A stretch of DNA of 64,000 nt, taken from Flavobacterium sp. Its GTDB lineage: Bacteria; Bacteroidota; Bacteroidia; Flavobacteriales; Flavobacteriaceae. The notes under the pieces were generated by a model. It made no database searches. It was not told the DNA's origin and saw nothing but the letters and a program-made list of their open reading frames with translations. A program made the position numbers and the translations under genes. Where the stretch lies: the NCBI RefSeq assembly GCF_027533505.1, contig NZ_JAPZUB010000047.1, positions 1 to 64,000 on the forward strand, in the 5' to 3' direction. Shown here piece after piece: positions 10,541 to 20,099 of this stretch (positions are counted from its first letter, which is position 1; the number at the start of each line of letters is the position of its first letter).

Positions 10541-11560
10541 TTAAATACTCGTTTTGAATTGCTCCAAAAAGCGTACATCATTTTCATAAAACATCCGAAT
10601 ATCACCAATCTGATACAACAACATCGCAATACGCTCTATCCCCATACCAAAAGCAAATCCGTTGTATTCGACGGGATTAATCCCGCAGTTTTTCAATACA
10701 TTCGGGTCGACCATCCCGCAACCCATAATTTCCAACCAACCCGTTCCTTTCGTAATGCGGTAATCGGTTTCCGTTTTTAATCCCCAATAAATATCAACCT
10801 CAGCACTGGGCTCCGTAAAAGGGAAATACGAGGGACGTAAACGGATCTTCGACTTGCCAAACATTTCTTTGGTGAAATACAACAGGGTTTGCTTCAAATC
10901 GGCAAAGGAAACGTCTTTATCAATATACAAACCCTCTACCTGATGAAAAATACAATGCGAACGCGATGACACCGCCTCATTACGAAACACCCGCCCTGGC
11001 GAAATGGTCCGAATCGGAGGCTTGTGACTCTCCATATACCGCACCTGTACCGATGAGGTATGCGTACGCAACAACACATCGGGATTCGTTTGAATAAAAA
11101 AGGTATCCTGCATGTCCCGTGCCGGATGGTATTCGGGCAAATTCAACGCCGTAAAATTATGCCAATCGTCTTCGATTTCAGGCCCCTCCGAAACATTAAA
11201 TCCAATCGTCGAAAAAATATCAATAATCTGATTTTTCACCAATGATATCGGATGACGCGCACCCACCGCAAAAGGCATCCCTGGACGTGTTAAATCGCCG
11301 TATTTTCCTTCGCTATCCGAACCGTTTTCCAACGATTCCTGCAAACTACGTACCTTTTCTTCGGCCACAGCTTTCAACGTATTGATCACCTGTCCAAACT
11401 CTTTTTTCTGGTCGTTCGGTATATTTTTAAACTCGTTAAAAAACGCTTTTAACAACCCCTTACTCCCCAAATACTTAATTCGGAACGCTTCCAACGCCTC
11501 TTTGTTCTTGTCGTTGAACGCTTTAGCCTCTTCAATATGTTGTTTTATTTTCTCAATCAT
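10541..11560 (-). CDS. pheS: Phenylalanine--tRNA ligase alpha subunit
   Basis: Catalytic subunit of the class II synthetase that charges tRNA-Phe, working as an alpha2-beta2 complex with PheT (not in this window). The N-terminal coiled-coil (MIEKIKQHIEEAK) that contacts tRNA is present. It is followed by class II motifs: RTHTSSVQVRYM, FHQVEGLYID, EPSAEVDI and the motif 3 segment GFAFGMGIERIAML. At 339 residues it has full family length. The frame extends 51 bp further 5', but a TAnnTTTG promoter element at 11579-11586 lies within that extension, so the ATG at 11558-11560 is chosen. Confidence 0.96.
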   Translation of the reverse strand: MIEKIKQHIEEAKAFNDKNKEALEAFRIKYLGSKGLLKAFFNEFKNIPNDQKKEFGQVINTLKAVAEEKVRSLQESLENGSDSEGKYGDLTRPGMPFAVGARHPISLVKNQIIDIFSTIGFNVSEGPEIEDDWHNFTALNLPEYHPARDMQDTFFIQTNPDVLLRTHTSSVQVRYMESHKPPIRTISPGRVFRNEAVSSRSHCIFHQVEGLYIDKDVSFADLKQTLLYFTKEMFGKSKIRLRPSYFPFTEPSAEVDIYWGLKTETDYRITKGTGWLEIMGCGMVDPNVLKNCGINPVEYNGFAFGMGIERIAMLLYQIGDIRMFYENDVRFLEQFKTSI

Positions 11561-11578
11561 GGTCCTGTAATTCTGCTG

Positions 11579-11586
11579 CAAAAATA
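11579..11586 (-). promoter_or_regulatory. Promoter -7 element (TAnnTTTG) of pheS
   Basis: TATTTTTG on the minus strand, 18 bp before the pheS ATG, fits the Bacteroidota -7 consensus. No TTG was found at the usual spacing. It excludes the longer upstream reading of pheS. Confidence 0.5.
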
Positions 11587-11680
11587 GGATTTTCCGCCCA
11601 ATTGGGGACACATATCCGCTTTTCGTTTTTATTTTTTTGAAGCAACAACCCCGCCTTTTTTCATAACCTCCCTCCGGTGT

Positions 11681-11731
11681 TCCGCTATAGTCCCTCGTCC
11701 CTCGGGCGCTGCCGCTTCACCCCGGGCTAGC
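11681..11731. repeat. GC-rich dispersed intergenic element, copy 1
   Basis: Begins TCCGCTATAGTCCCTC and contains TGCCGCTTC. It shares this order of blocks with the element at 40892-40946 and forms a GC-rich hairpin (CCCTCG...CGGGCG). It lies between pheS and a small conserved gene and has no coding potential. Confidence 0.5.
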
Positions 11732-11773
11732 CATAAAGGTGTGTATTTCAAAACACGATTTTTAAGATCGCCC

Positions 11774-12130
11774 TTACGTAATCAATCCGTTTTCTAAAAA
11801 ATACCCCACAACCGCCTCCTTCATTAATAGCGTTTGCTCCCCAGCTTTCAACGCAGGTAAAGCATCTTTGGCTTTGAAATGCGGCCAACCGTCACGGTCA
11901 ACATAATCAAATTCATAATAGCCATAAGGCACCAACAAGCGACATATGGCAATATGCATCAAATTGACTTTGTCGTCTTTTTGAAATTTTTGGTGCACCT
12001 TACCCAATTCTTGAATTCCAATAAGGTAAATAATGCCGTCCAAATCCAAAGGCTCTCCATCGGTAAAACGATCGGATAATAGTTGAACGACAGCCTCCCA
12101 ACGGCGTTTTAAAGTTTCGTCTCTAGACAA
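11774..12130 (-). CDS. Conserved hypothetical protein (118 aa), last gene of the bat run
   Basis: A 118-residue soluble, mostly helical protein (LSDRFTDGEPLDLDGIIYLIG, VPYGYYEFDYVDRDGWPHF). It has no signal peptide or membrane segment, and I cannot assign a domain. It follows batE by 62 bp on the same strand, so it may belong to the same transcript, but its cytoplasmic nature does not match the membrane/periplasmic Bat proteins. Start chosen at the ATG giving MSRDETLKRR. Confidence 0.7.
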   Translation of the reverse strand: MSRDETLKRRWEAVVQLLSDRFTDGEPLDLDGIIYLIGIQELGKVHQKFQKDDKVNLMHIAICRLLVPYGYYEFDYVDRDGWPHFKAKDALPALKAGEQTLLMKEAVVGYFLENGLIT

Positions 12131-12192
12131 GGTAGAATAGGTATAAAGAATAGTTATTTTTTAATCGCGCAAAAATACAACATTACCTACGA

Positions 12193-12945
12193 TTACGGTT
12201 GCAATTCACGAATAGATGTACGTTTTACCCATCCCGTTCCCGCATCCGAAAGACGAACATTTGCCCACTGTGCCGTCTTGGAAAGCACCCAAACCTTAGC
12301 GCCCTCACGCAATTTTACTTTTGGTTCACTGCCCATACGGGGTTCGCTCCAAACTTCAGTGCGGTCTTGAAAAACAATTGCACTACGGTCGGAATTCACT
12401 TCGTTTTTTTGAAAAAACCCCGCAAAAAGACATCCCAAAACCAACAATAACGAAAGCGACATGCCCGTGAAATAGCGTCGTTTTTTAACCGGCGAACCCG
12501 AAACATAGTAGCCCGCAAAACATACGAATACCACCAAAGCCCATCCAATCGCTACCATTCCCCATCGATCATACGACAGCACTGTGGTAGCTTCGTGCAA
12601 CATCTTTTCAAAACCCACTTGTGGAAGTTGTGGCAACGTATCTTTACAGCGTTCTTGCGCATAACCTAAATTGGTTGTTATTGCATTATCGGTAGGATCC
12701 AACAAACGGGCTTTTTCTAAATGATATATGGCAGGGGCAATTTGCTGCTGTTGGTAGTAACTTGTACCTAAATTAAAATGAAGAGCCGCCCCTGTTTTTC
12801 CTGCCGCTACTTCTTTTTCATAATACGAAATCGCCTCAGCATACTTTCCTTTACGGTAAGCCTTATTTCCCGCGTCAAAAGCATCTTGTGCATGACCCAC
12901 AAGGCAAACCAAAAGCAGCCCCCAAAAAGCAAGGTTTAACTTCAT
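12193..12945 (-). CDS. batE: BatE-like TPR and SH3 protein
   Basis: A 250-residue membrane protein: signal peptide (ends CLVGHAQ), TPR repeats (about residues 22-100; ALHFNLGTSYYQQQ), two transmembrane helices (about 128-178) and a C-terminal SH3-like domain (WSEPRMGSEPKVKLREGAK, GWVKRTSI). In Bacteroides and Leptospira, bat genes encode envelope complexes linked to aerotolerance, and BatE-like TPR proteins close the operon. The start codon overlaps the batD stop by 4 bp (ATGA), which indicates translational coupling. The exact biochemical role is unknown for the family. Confidence 0.85.
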   Translation of the reverse strand: MKLNLAFWGLLLVCLVGHAQDAFDAGNKAYRKGKYAEAISYYEKEVAAGKTGAALHFNLGTSYYQQQQIAPAIYHLEKARLLDPTDNAITTNLGYAQERCKDTLPQLPQVGFEKMLHEATTVLSYDRWGMVAIGWALVVFVCFAGYYVSGSPVKKRRYFTGMSLSLLLVLGCLFAGFFQKNEVNSDRSAIVFQDRTEVWSEPRMGSEPKVKLREGAKVWVLSKTAQWANVRLSDAGTGWVKRTSIRELQP

Positions 12946-14693
12946 GACAATTGTTTTTCTAGTTCGGTAATCAATCGTATCGCGGTGTCGTAATCATTTT
13001 GTATCGCAGTAGCCGAAGATGGAGCAAAACGCGCCATTTCACAACTCTCAAGAAGTTGTATAAATTCGGCTACGGTTGTGGGGTCAGCCTTCCGCTGTGC
13101 TAACAGTTCTCGAATGGTTTCTTTTTGCATTTCAGCGGTTTCCAAGAATAATTTGGCCTTTAAAAAGTTATGTAACGCCCGTTCCAACGCATCATAAAAT
13201 GGTCCTTTCGACTGCAAGTAGGTTCCCGCTTCTGAAAGATAGCGTTTTACCAATGCCTTTTTCATTCGTATCGATTTACCTACGGTATCTGCGTCTGCAG
13301 CCGCTTTACGACGACGAACAAAAACAAACAAAGGAATCGCTAAAAAAGGCATAAGTAACAAACTGTAAAATAAGGGTGAACCCAAGAAGTCTCGACGATC
13401 AATCGAAGATAATGCACCTTCTTTAGGCGATGTTACAAAGGCTTCACGCGCCCTTTTTTGACGTGCATTAGTCGCATAGCCCCCCGCAGGTAATCCCGGG
13501 CCGTCGGTTACGGTAACGGTAATCGGAGGACTTGTAAGTGTACGGTATTGTTTACTGCGTAAATCAAAATAACTAAAGCGTAGGTCTTTTAACACATACG
13601 TTCCTTTGGCTTGGGGTACTACGGTGTAGCGGTCAGCAATCGAACCCGTCATTCCCGACAGCGGCGTGGTGACATTTTCTACATGTTCTGGGTCATAAAC
13701 TTCCCAATTTTCAGGCAATTCTAAACGCGGAATTTGAAAAAGCTTTAGGTTTCCTTGACCCGAAACTTTCAGCGTCAAATCAAGTGATTCGCCAAATTTT
13801 AGCGTTGTTTTAGAGGGAATAACGGCAAAGCCAAAGTCACCCACAGCTCCGCTAAACTTCTCGGGTTTGTTGGTTTCAGGCAACGCTTTTACAGTAATTG
13901 TCTTTCCCGAGGAGGTCAATCGACGACTGTCGTCCATCGTGATGATTTCACCAAAAATGGTCATGCGACCCGTAGGCACCCGACAATCTACCTCCAAAAT
14001 GTAAGGATCGATCTCAAGACTCCCCGATTTCTGCGGATACAAAACGGCTTTTTTGAGCACTACCGAAAGACAGCGTTTCCCTTTATAAACGGTTTGCTCG
14101 GGTTCAAAATTATCGGTCTCTATTTCTTGACTCCAAAAATCATTAAAACGAGGCTTTTGAATATCCCGGGCGTCATTGATATCCGTGTTGTAGTTGAAAT
14201 ACAGCTTTTGGACTACCGTAATGGGCTCATTCACATAGGGATTGCTGTTAGACACTTCGGTTACCAAATACATGGTGGAGTTTCGAGCCACAGGTGCCAA
14301 ATTAGGATCGTTGGCGGGGTCAACGGCGGGTGTTACGGTAACTTTGACCGTGTTGCTGCGGTAAATACGGTTGTTGAATTCGATGGCGGCAGGCTTGATG
14401 GTGAATGTACCTTTCTTTTCTGCAATCAAAAAGTAGGTGTAGGTTTTTTGAAACATCCCTTTACCATTCACCCATATTTCACGAATGTTTTGTGAGGGTC
14501 CAGAAAAAACCGAAAAGCCACTCTCTTCAAAGTCGGGTGCTTCAAAGTTATCGCCATCCACATTCATTGTAAACTCCACACGAAACCGTTCGTTTACAGC
14601 TACAGTGGCCTTACTCACGTCGGCTTCAAATTTAACTTGGGCCGATACCGTAAGAGAAATCCATAACAGTACTAAGGTTACAATTCGTTTCAT
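12942..14693 (-). CDS. batD: BatD oxygen-tolerance protein
   Basis: A 583-residue membrane-anchored periplasmic protein of the BatD family. It has a signal peptide (ends LTVSAQ), several beta-sandwich domains (FEAPDFEESGF, KTYTYFLIAEKKGTFTI, the family-typical PLSGMTGSIADRYTV) and a transmembrane helix near residue 440 (LFYSLLLMPFLAIPLFVFV). A helical cytoplasmic tail of about 120 residues follows. It probably forms an envelope complex with the von Willebrand proteins BatA and BatB encoded upstream. Its stop overlaps the batE start, and it begins 17 bp after batC. Confidence 0.9.
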   Translation of the reverse strand: MKRIVTLVLLWISLTVSAQVKFEADVSKATVAVNERFRVEFTMNVDGDNFEAPDFEESGFSVFSGPSQNIREIWVNGKGMFQKTYTYFLIAEKKGTFTIKPAAIEFNNRIYRSNTVKVTVTPAVDPANDPNLAPVARNSTMYLVTEVSNSNPYVNEPITVVQKLYFNYNTDINDARDIQKPRFNDFWSQEIETDNFEPEQTVYKGKRCLSVVLKKAVLYPQKSGSLEIDPYILEVDCRVPTGRMTIFGEIITMDDSRRLTSSGKTITVKALPETNKPEKFSGAVGDFGFAVIPSKTTLKFGESLDLTLKVSGQGNLKLFQIPRLELPENWEVYDPEHVENVTTPLSGMTGSIADRYTVVPQAKGTYVLKDLRFSYFDLRSKQYRTLTSPPITVTVTDGPGLPAGGYATNARQKRAREAFVTSPKEGALSSIDRRDFLGSPLFYSLLLMPFLAIPLFVFVRRRKAAADADTVGKSIRMKKALVKRYLSEAGTYLQSKGPFYDALERALHNFLKAKLFLETAEMQKETIRELLAQRKADPTTVAEFIQLLESCEMARFAPSSATAIQNDYDTAIRLITELEKQLS

Positions 14694-14710
14694 CGTTCAA
14701 TGACAAAAGG

Positions 14711-15448
14711 TTACCAATCTTTCTCGGGTTTTCCGGGAGCCGTTTGGGCACTTTTCTCTTTGCGCTTTAATTGGACTTTTTTCTCCTCATTATTGACAGC
14801 GTCCAACAAGTTGTCAATGCGTTGTTTATTATTCCCCGAAGGACGCGGTTGCGGGTCGGGTTCTTGATTTTGACCGCTTTTGTTTTCGGGCTTGTCTTCT
14901 TGACTTTTATTTTTTTGATTCCCTTTGGAATCGTCGGGACGTTGATTCTTTTCTTTCTGCTGGCTCTTATCGTCCTTCTTTTTTCCTCCATCTTCTGGCG
15001 GCGGATTTTCTTTGTTCATTTTTTTAGCCAAGGCATAATTGTAACGCGTTTCCTCATCCCGCGGATTATTACGCAACGCATCTTTATAAGCGCGTTCGGC
15101 CAAATCGTATTTTTTTTCCAGCATTAAGGCATTCCCTAAATTGTGAAAGGCTTTGTGTTTTTCCGCTTTGGTTTTCGCATTTTCAGCGGCTTGTAAAAAC
15201 TTGAATTTGGCCTCACCCCCTTGTTTTTGTTTGTATATTGAGGTGCCTAAGTTATAAGAAGCCGCTGCTTTTTTCGGATTTTTTGCTGCCGATTCTCGGT
15301 AAAGTGCTTCCGCCTCAGCGTATTTTTTTTCCGAAAAAGCGTCATTTCCTTTTGGTAATTGCGTATCGGCCTCTTGTCCCCATGAGACAAAGGTCACCCA
15401 TACCAATATCCAACACCAAAAGACGTTATTTCGTTTCATTTTTTTCAT
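14711..15448 (-). CDS. batC: BatC TPR protein
   Basis: A 245-residue periplasmic protein with a signal peptide (VWVTFVSWG) and three TPR repeats (about residues 30-140; ASYNLGTSIYKQKQGG, HKAFHNLGNALMLEKKYD, RNNPRDEETRYNYALAK). A highly charged, low-complexity tail rich in Lys, Gln, Asn and Asp follows (about 150-215). TPRs likely dock other Bat proteins. The start lies inside the batB 3' end (23-bp overlap; an alternative ATG at 15439 gives 14 bp), supporting translational coupling. Confidence 0.85.
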   Translation of the reverse strand: MKKMKRNNVFWCWILVWVTFVSWGQEADTQLPKGNDAFSEKKYAEAEALYRESAAKNPKKAAASYNLGTSIYKQKQGGEAKFKFLQAAENAKTKAEKHKAFHNLGNALMLEKKYDLAERAYKDALRNNPRDEETRYNYALAKKMNKENPPPEDGGKKKDDKSQQKEKNQRPDDSKGNQKNKSQEDKPENKSGQNQEPDPQPRPSGNNKQRIDNLLDAVNNEEKKVQLKRKEKSAQTAPGKPEKDW

Positions 15449-16472
15449 TAAATAAATTTAATTTACGCAACCACGCTGTACGTCGTTCCCGAATCAAAAG
15501 ATCCAAAAATAAGGCGACAAACGCAAATCCCAAAAACCATTGAAATTGCGATTGATAATCAGCAAGTAATGATTCTCCAAATTCGGTTTTTTCCGAATTG
15601 TCGAGTTGTTTTTTCACAAAATCAACGGCTGTTTTGGTCGTGTTCCCATCGACATAGCCTCCGTTTCCAATTTGGGCGACTTCTTCCAAAATTTTTGAAT
15701 TTCGTTTGGTGTGCACCACTTCATTATTGGAATCGCGAAGGTATTGTACGTTTCCGTTTTCAATCAACTTAATCGGCCCCCCTTGTTCGGTGCCAATACC
15801 GACCGTTACAATACGCATTTTAACGTCTTTGGCAATCTCGGCGGCCGCGACAGCATTATTGCTATGGTCTTCTCCGTCGGAAAGGATGACTAGGATTTTA
15901 TTGGTTTTGTCTTTTTCGTTAAAATACCGTGTCGCTGCCAATTGAATGGCCAAATCGATGGAGGTTCCTTGTGCCGAAATCATCTCTGGACTCATGCTTT
16001 GCAGAAACATTTTGGCCACCCCATAATCAGAAGTCATGGGTAACACAGGAAACGCACTTCCTGAATACGCTATGAGTCCGATGCGGTCACCCGACAAGCG
16101 ATTGATGAGTTGCGATACAATTTGTTTGCTTTTTTCCAAACGGTTGGGCGCGACATCATTGGCGAGCATACTTTTGGAAACGTCAATGGCAAAGACCAAA
16201 TCGACCCCACGGGTTTTCACTTTTTCGGTTGTCGTTCCAATCTTTGGGTTGACCAATGCAATGATGAGCAAAACTATCCCAAACAAGCTTAATCCAAATT
16301 TTAACGCGGGCTTAAAGGTAGAACGCTCAGGGCTGAGATAACTGATTTTGTCGGGCAGTCCAAATTCCTGTTGTTTTCGCTGTCTCCAATACCGGTTGTA
16401 TACCCAAAGTCCCAGAAACACCGGGACGAGTACCAAAGCATAGAAATATAGTTTCTTTTCTAATTCGTACAT
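15426..16472 (-). CDS. batB: BatB von Willebrand factor A membrane protein
   Basis: A 348-residue inner-membrane protein with two N-terminal helices (about residues 8-26 and 55-75), a VWA domain facing the periplasm and a C-terminal helix (FLGFAFVALFLDLLI). The metal-dependent adhesion site is intact: DVSKS (D-x-S-x-S), a Thr in PMTSDYG and the Asp of LSDGEDH. VWA pairs BatA/BatB occur with MoxR ATPases, which are thought to remodel or load metal into VWA partners. It begins 3 bp after batA. Confidence 0.92.
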   Translation of the reverse strand: MYELEKKLYFYALVLVPVFLGLWVYNRYWRQRKQQEFGLPDKISYLSPERSTFKPALKFGLSLFGIVLLIIALVNPKIGTTTEKVKTRGVDLVFAIDVSKSMLANDVAPNRLEKSKQIVSQLINRLSGDRIGLIAYSGSAFPVLPMTSDYGVAKMFLQSMSPEMISAQGTSIDLAIQLAATRYFNEKDKTNKILVILSDGEDHSNNAVAAAEIAKDVKMRIVTVGIGTEQGGPIKLIENGNVQYLRDSNNEVVHTKRNSKILEEVAQIGNGGYVDGNTTKTAVDFVKKQLDNSEKTEFGESLLADYQSQFQWFLGFAFVALFLDLLIRERRTAWLRKLNLFNEKNETK

Positions 16473-16475
16473 AAG

Positions 16476-17477
16476 CTATATAAACGAGCGATAAAGCGTT
16501 TGACGCAACCCCACTTCCAACACTAAGAGCACCAAGGCAAGAAGGGCGAAAGGGCGAAATTGTTCCTCATAATCATAATACCGTAATTCTTCAATTTCGG
16601 TAGTTTCCATCTGATTGATTTCACCATAAATGGCTTCCAAACGGCTATTACTGGTGGCTCGGAAATACGTTCCCCCTGTTTTTTTGGCGATGGACTTCAT
16701 CAGTTTTTCATCAATTTCCACCTTCATATTTCGATAAACTAAGGCACCATCAGGGGTATATCCTACAGGGAAGGGCGCCATGCCGTTGGATCCTAATCCG
16801 ATAGTATACACTTTGATGCCGTATTCTTTCGCCAAATCGGCGGCGGTTTCGGGCTCGATAAAACCTGCATTATTAATTCCATCTGTCAAGAGAATGATCA
16901 CCCGACTCTTGGCTTTGCTTTCCTTTAATCGGTTAACTGCGGTAGCCAGCCCCATCCCAATTCCGGTGCCATCATCAACGGTTGGGTCGTAATTCAGTTC
17001 TTGCAACATTTGCTTTACAATAGCTTTGTCGGTGGTTACGGGCACTTTGGTGTAGGCTTCCCCAGCATAGACGACAATGCCAATTCGATCGTTGGGTCGG
17101 TCATCGACAAAACGGTCAGCCACTTTTTTTAAGGCTTCCATACGGTTGGGTTCCAAGTCTTTGGCCAACATACTACTCGATAAATCCACCGCCATAACGA
17201 TGTCAATACCTCGTGTCGTTTTGGTTTGGTTACTTACATCAACGGTTCTAGGGCGTGCCAATCCAATTATAATTAGCGCTAAAGCAACCAACCGAAACAC
17301 CAGTAGATAGGGTTTGAGTAGGACTTTCCAATTGACCAATCCCTCCAAACCGGAGACAGCGGGCAAGGTCAACGTCACCGATTGTTGTTTTCGCGAACGG
17401 TAAAGCCATACCCCTACGATCGGCAATAACGCCAAGAGCAACAAAAACTCAGGATGTAAAAAGCTCACCTTATCCAT
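16476..17477 (-). CDS. batA: BatA von Willebrand factor A membrane protein
   Basis: A 333-residue paralogue of BatB with N-terminal membrane helices, a VWA domain with an intact metal site (DLSSSM, VTTDKA, LTDGINNAG) and a C-terminal helix (FALLALVLLVLEVGL). The frame could extend 75 bp further 5', but that part encodes no signal and overlaps the preceding gene. The ATG at 17475-17477 (MDKVSFLHPEF) matches the family and overlaps the upstream stop by 8 bp. BatA, BatB and the MoxR ATPase are expected to act together in the envelope. Confidence 0.92.
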   Translation of the reverse strand: MDKVSFLHPEFLLLLALLPIVGVWLYRSRKQQSVTLTLPAVSGLEGLVNWKVLLKPYLLVFRLVALALIIIGLARPRTVDVSNQTKTTRGIDIVMAVDLSSSMLAKDLEPNRMEALKKVADRFVDDRPNDRIGIVVYAGEAYTKVPVTTDKAIVKQMLQELNYDPTVDDGTGIGMGLATAVNRLKESKAKSRVIILLTDGINNAGFIEPETAADLAKEYGIKVYTIGLGSNGMAPFPVGYTPDGALVYRNMKVEIDEKLMKSIAKKTGGTYFRATSNSRLEAIYGEINQMETTEIEELRYYDYEEQFRPFALLALVLLVLEVGLRQTLYRSFI

Positions 17478-19143
17478 TGAAATTAAATAATTGTAATTTG
17501 ATAGAACCTTGTATGCGTTCAAGTATTTTCTTTCCAAACGGATCGTCTTCACGGTAGCTTACGGCCACTTGCTGCAACCCACCATTCTGGTTAAACAGCA
17601 AAATTTCATAATAGCGTCGGTGTTGTTCGCCGTCTTTGTCTTCCACGGTCATGGTGCCATAAGCGCGAATGCCCTTCACTCCTTCGGCAATTTCAAATGT
17701 TCCGTCATTTTTATACAAAATATTACGCGCTCCTTGACTTTCCCAACTTTTGGTAATGCCTTCCAACACTTTGTCGTAATCAATTTGAGTCGTTTCTTTG
17801 TCGTAATACGGATTTTTCTCTTGTTTGTAATAATTCGTTCCCACCAACACAAACAAGGGTTCCTGTAACGATCCTTGCGTGAAGGTGCGCATTTCCTTGA
17901 CGACCGCGTACGTGTTTTTTGCCCATTTTTCGGAGTCTACGCGGGTAAGTACTTTAGGGGTTTCGAGTTCTACATTAGGGTCACCATACGCACTTGTAAT
18001 CCATTCGCCCTCATACATTTCTTTTGTAGGATTGCCCAAAATGGCGTCTTTCAAAGTGTCCATCCCAAAATAAGCGATCGACCCGCCCAAGAGAATCCCA
18101 ACGGTTACAACACTGGCGATGGCAATGCGAAGTTGTTTTTGTTTACGGGCTTTCGCTTCTTGTTTTTGACGTGCTAATTCGCGTTGTTGGGCATTCCAAG
18201 CCTCCAGTTCATCGGTAACCGCTTCGATTTCGGGAATCGCTTTATTGATGGTAATTATCGTAGCTGCAATACGGTTTTTATCCGATTCAATCGCTTGAAT
18301 GTCGGGACGAACTTTGGCAAATTTCACCAGATCTGCTTGGCGCAATACCTGTTCAAGCGTAGCAATAGTCTCGCGCGACAGACGCAAATTCTTATTTTGA
18401 CTCACCAATTCCAAGATAGCAATAAGCTCAGAGGTCGTGCGTTCCATCGCAGGAATTTCGATTTCTTCCTCGAGATAGGTTCGAACGATTTCGGTAAGTT
18501 CTGAGTAAAAATGCTTTACTTCCCCTTTGGATACCCATTGCGCAGCATCCAAAGCCATAAGTTTCTGCGTCGCTTTTTCAATGGGTTTTACTGGAGGTTC
18601 GGGGGTGACTTTTGGCGTTGTGGTTTTTCGCTGTTTTACTATTCGGTACACGATAAAAACCACAGCAAGTACGCCTACTATTCCCGAGATAATCCACCAC
18701 CAAATTCCAATGTTGGGGGAAGGCGCCGCCACGATGGTTTTGATATCGTACATTTTTTGCTTCAACGTATCCACCTGAACAGGCATCACTTCGACGGTAA
18801 TCGGTTGGGTGTAAACGTCTTTTTTCGCAATTTTCACCGCGAGTTTAGGAAGAATGTATTGTCCAGAATCAAATTGGGTAAGCCCATATTTTTTGACAAA
18901 TTCCCAGCGATCGGATTTTTTTAGGGTATCTATTGGATAGGATTCTAACACTTCCAAGGGACCAAATTGTTGACCTTTCGGAAATTGTACCCGTGTATTG
19001 GGAGCTACTTGTGTGCGAAGCGTAAGCAAAAATTCCGACCCAATTTTTTTGCGTACCGAGTCCATGGAAGCCTCCACGCGTTGCGCACAAGCCGGTTCCA
19101 ACAACCCTAAGGTTAAAAGACATCCAAAAATCCACTTTTTCAT
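17470..19143 (-). CDS. BatD-like membrane protein of the moxR-bat operon
   Basis: A 557-residue protein lying between the DUF58 and batA genes, the usual place in Bacteroidota bat operons for a second BatD-like protein. Visible parts: signal peptide (ends EPACAQ), a beta domain of about 110 residues (QYILPKLAVKI), a transmembrane helix (about residues 145-168), a helical cytoplasmic segment rich in Glu and Gln with the pattern RTYLEEEIEIPAMERTTSE, a second transmembrane helix (about 335-358) and a globular C-terminal region of about 195 residues that I cannot name. The extra C-terminal domain makes it longer than simple members of this group. It overlaps batA by 8 bp and starts 1 bp into the DUF58 stop. 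Confidence 0.8.
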   Translation of the reverse strand: MKKWIFGCLLTLGLLEPACAQRVEASMDSVRKKIGSEFLLTLRTQVAPNTRVQFPKGQQFGPLEVLESYPIDTLKKSDRWEFVKKYGLTQFDSGQYILPKLAVKIAKKDVYTQPITVEVMPVQVDTLKQKMYDIKTIVAAPSPNIGIWWWIISGIVGVLAVVFIVYRIVKQRKTTTPKVTPEPPVKPIEKATQKLMALDAAQWVSKGEVKHFYSELTEIVRTYLEEEIEIPAMERTTSELIAILELVSQNKNLRLSRETIATLEQVLRQADLVKFAKVRPDIQAIESDKNRIAATIITINKAIPEIEAVTDELEAWNAQQRELARQKQEAKARKQKQLRIAIASVVTVGILLGGSIAYFGMDTLKDAILGNPTKEMYEGEWITSAYGDPNVELETPKVLTRVDSEKWAKNTYAVVKEMRTFTQGSLQEPLFVLVGTNYYKQEKNPYYDKETTQIDYDKVLEGITKSWESQGARNILYKNDGTFEIAEGVKGIRAYGTMTVEDKDGEQHRRYYEILLFNQNGGLQQVAVSYREDDPFGKKILERIQGSIKLQLFNFNG

Positions 19144-20012
19144 TACGCTCGGGCTTTAAAATAACTTAACAATCGGGTAACATAACTTTCATCCACTCGG
19201 GATTGAACGGTACCCGCGCCACAACGGGAAAACAATTCTTTGAAGCGCGCCACTTTTTCGCGATACAAAGCGGCATACCGTTGCCGAACTATCGCTGTTC
19301 CGGTATCGATGATGGCGATTTGCCCTGTTTCGGCATCGAGCGTTTCTACAATACCTATATTAGGAAGTTCGGCTTCCCGCGGATCATAAATTCGAAAACC
19401 CGTTACATCGTGCTTTTTACTGGCAATTTTCAACGGTTTTTCATAATCATCGGGACACAAGAAATCGGAGATAACAAAGACAATCGCTTTTTTCTTTTGG
19501 GTAGCCGACAAAAATTGCAAGGCTTGTCCCAAATGTGTGCGTTTGCTTTGGGGTTTAAATTCGATAAGTTCGCGTATAATCCGTAAAACGTGTGATTTTC
19601 CTTTTTTAGGCGGGATATACAATTCGATTTGATCGGTAAATAAAATCAAACCAATTTTATCGTTGTTTTGTGTCGCAGAAAAGGCCAAGGTTGCCGCAAT
19701 TTCAGTGATGATTTCACGCTTTAAATACTGTTGACTCCCAAAGTTTTCCGAACCGGATACATCCACCATAAGCATCATCGTCAATTCTCGTTCCTCTTCA
19801 AAAACTTTGACATAAGGTTCGTTGTATCGTGCGGTTACATTCCAATCAATAGCCCGAACATCATCGCCAAATTGATATTGACGCACTTCTGAAAAGGTCA
19901 TACCGCGCCCCTTAAACGACGTGTGGTATTCCCCCGAGAACACATGGTCACTCAGACGACGGGTTTTGATTTCGATTTTTCGAACCTTTTTTAAAATTTC
20001 TTTGGTATCCAT
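19143..20012 (-). CDS. DUF58 domain protein
   Basis: A 289-residue cytoplasmic protein of the DUF58 family, a VWA-like fold always found with MoxR ATPases. Hallmarks are GRGMTFSEVRQYQFGDDVR, IDWNVTARYNEPYVKVF and the degenerate metal site MVDVSGSENFG. It probably acts as adaptor or substrate of MoxR. The ATG at 20010-20012 (MDTKEILKKVR) is chosen; the extension upstream lies in an intergenic repeat. Its stop shares 1 bp with the next gene's start (TAATG). An 87-bp repeat-filled gap separates it from moxR. Confidence 0.92.
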   Translation of the reverse strand: MDTKEILKKVRKIEIKTRRLSDHVFSGEYHTSFKGRGMTFSEVRQYQFGDDVRAIDWNVTARYNEPYVKVFEEERELTMMLMVDVSGSENFGSQQYLKREIITEIAATLAFSATQNNDKIGLILFTDQIELYIPPKKGKSHVLRIIRELIEFKPQSKRTHLGQALQFLSATQKKKAIVFVISDFLCPDDYEKPLKIASKKHDVTGFRIYDPREAELPNIGIVETLDAETGQIAIIDTGTAIVRQRYAALYREKVARFKELFSRCGAGTVQSRVDESYVTRLLSYFKARA

Positions 20013-20099
20013 GGATTTGGAGTCGTAAGTCAATGAAGTCGTAAGTCAATCGTTACTAATTAGTAAACTGCAAACTGTCACTGCAAACTGTCAACTGAT
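20013..20099. repeat. Heptamer-type intergenic array between DUF58 gene and moxR
   Basis: An 87-bp spacer made of 7/14-bp repeats: GTCGTAAGTCAATG appears twice and a 13-14-bp unit with core CAAACTG three times. It starts at the first base after the moxR stop codon and ends at the DUF58 start codon. It is of the same kind as the arrays at 22138, 38945, 41007, 48520 and 49936, but with different heptamers. Confidence 0.7.
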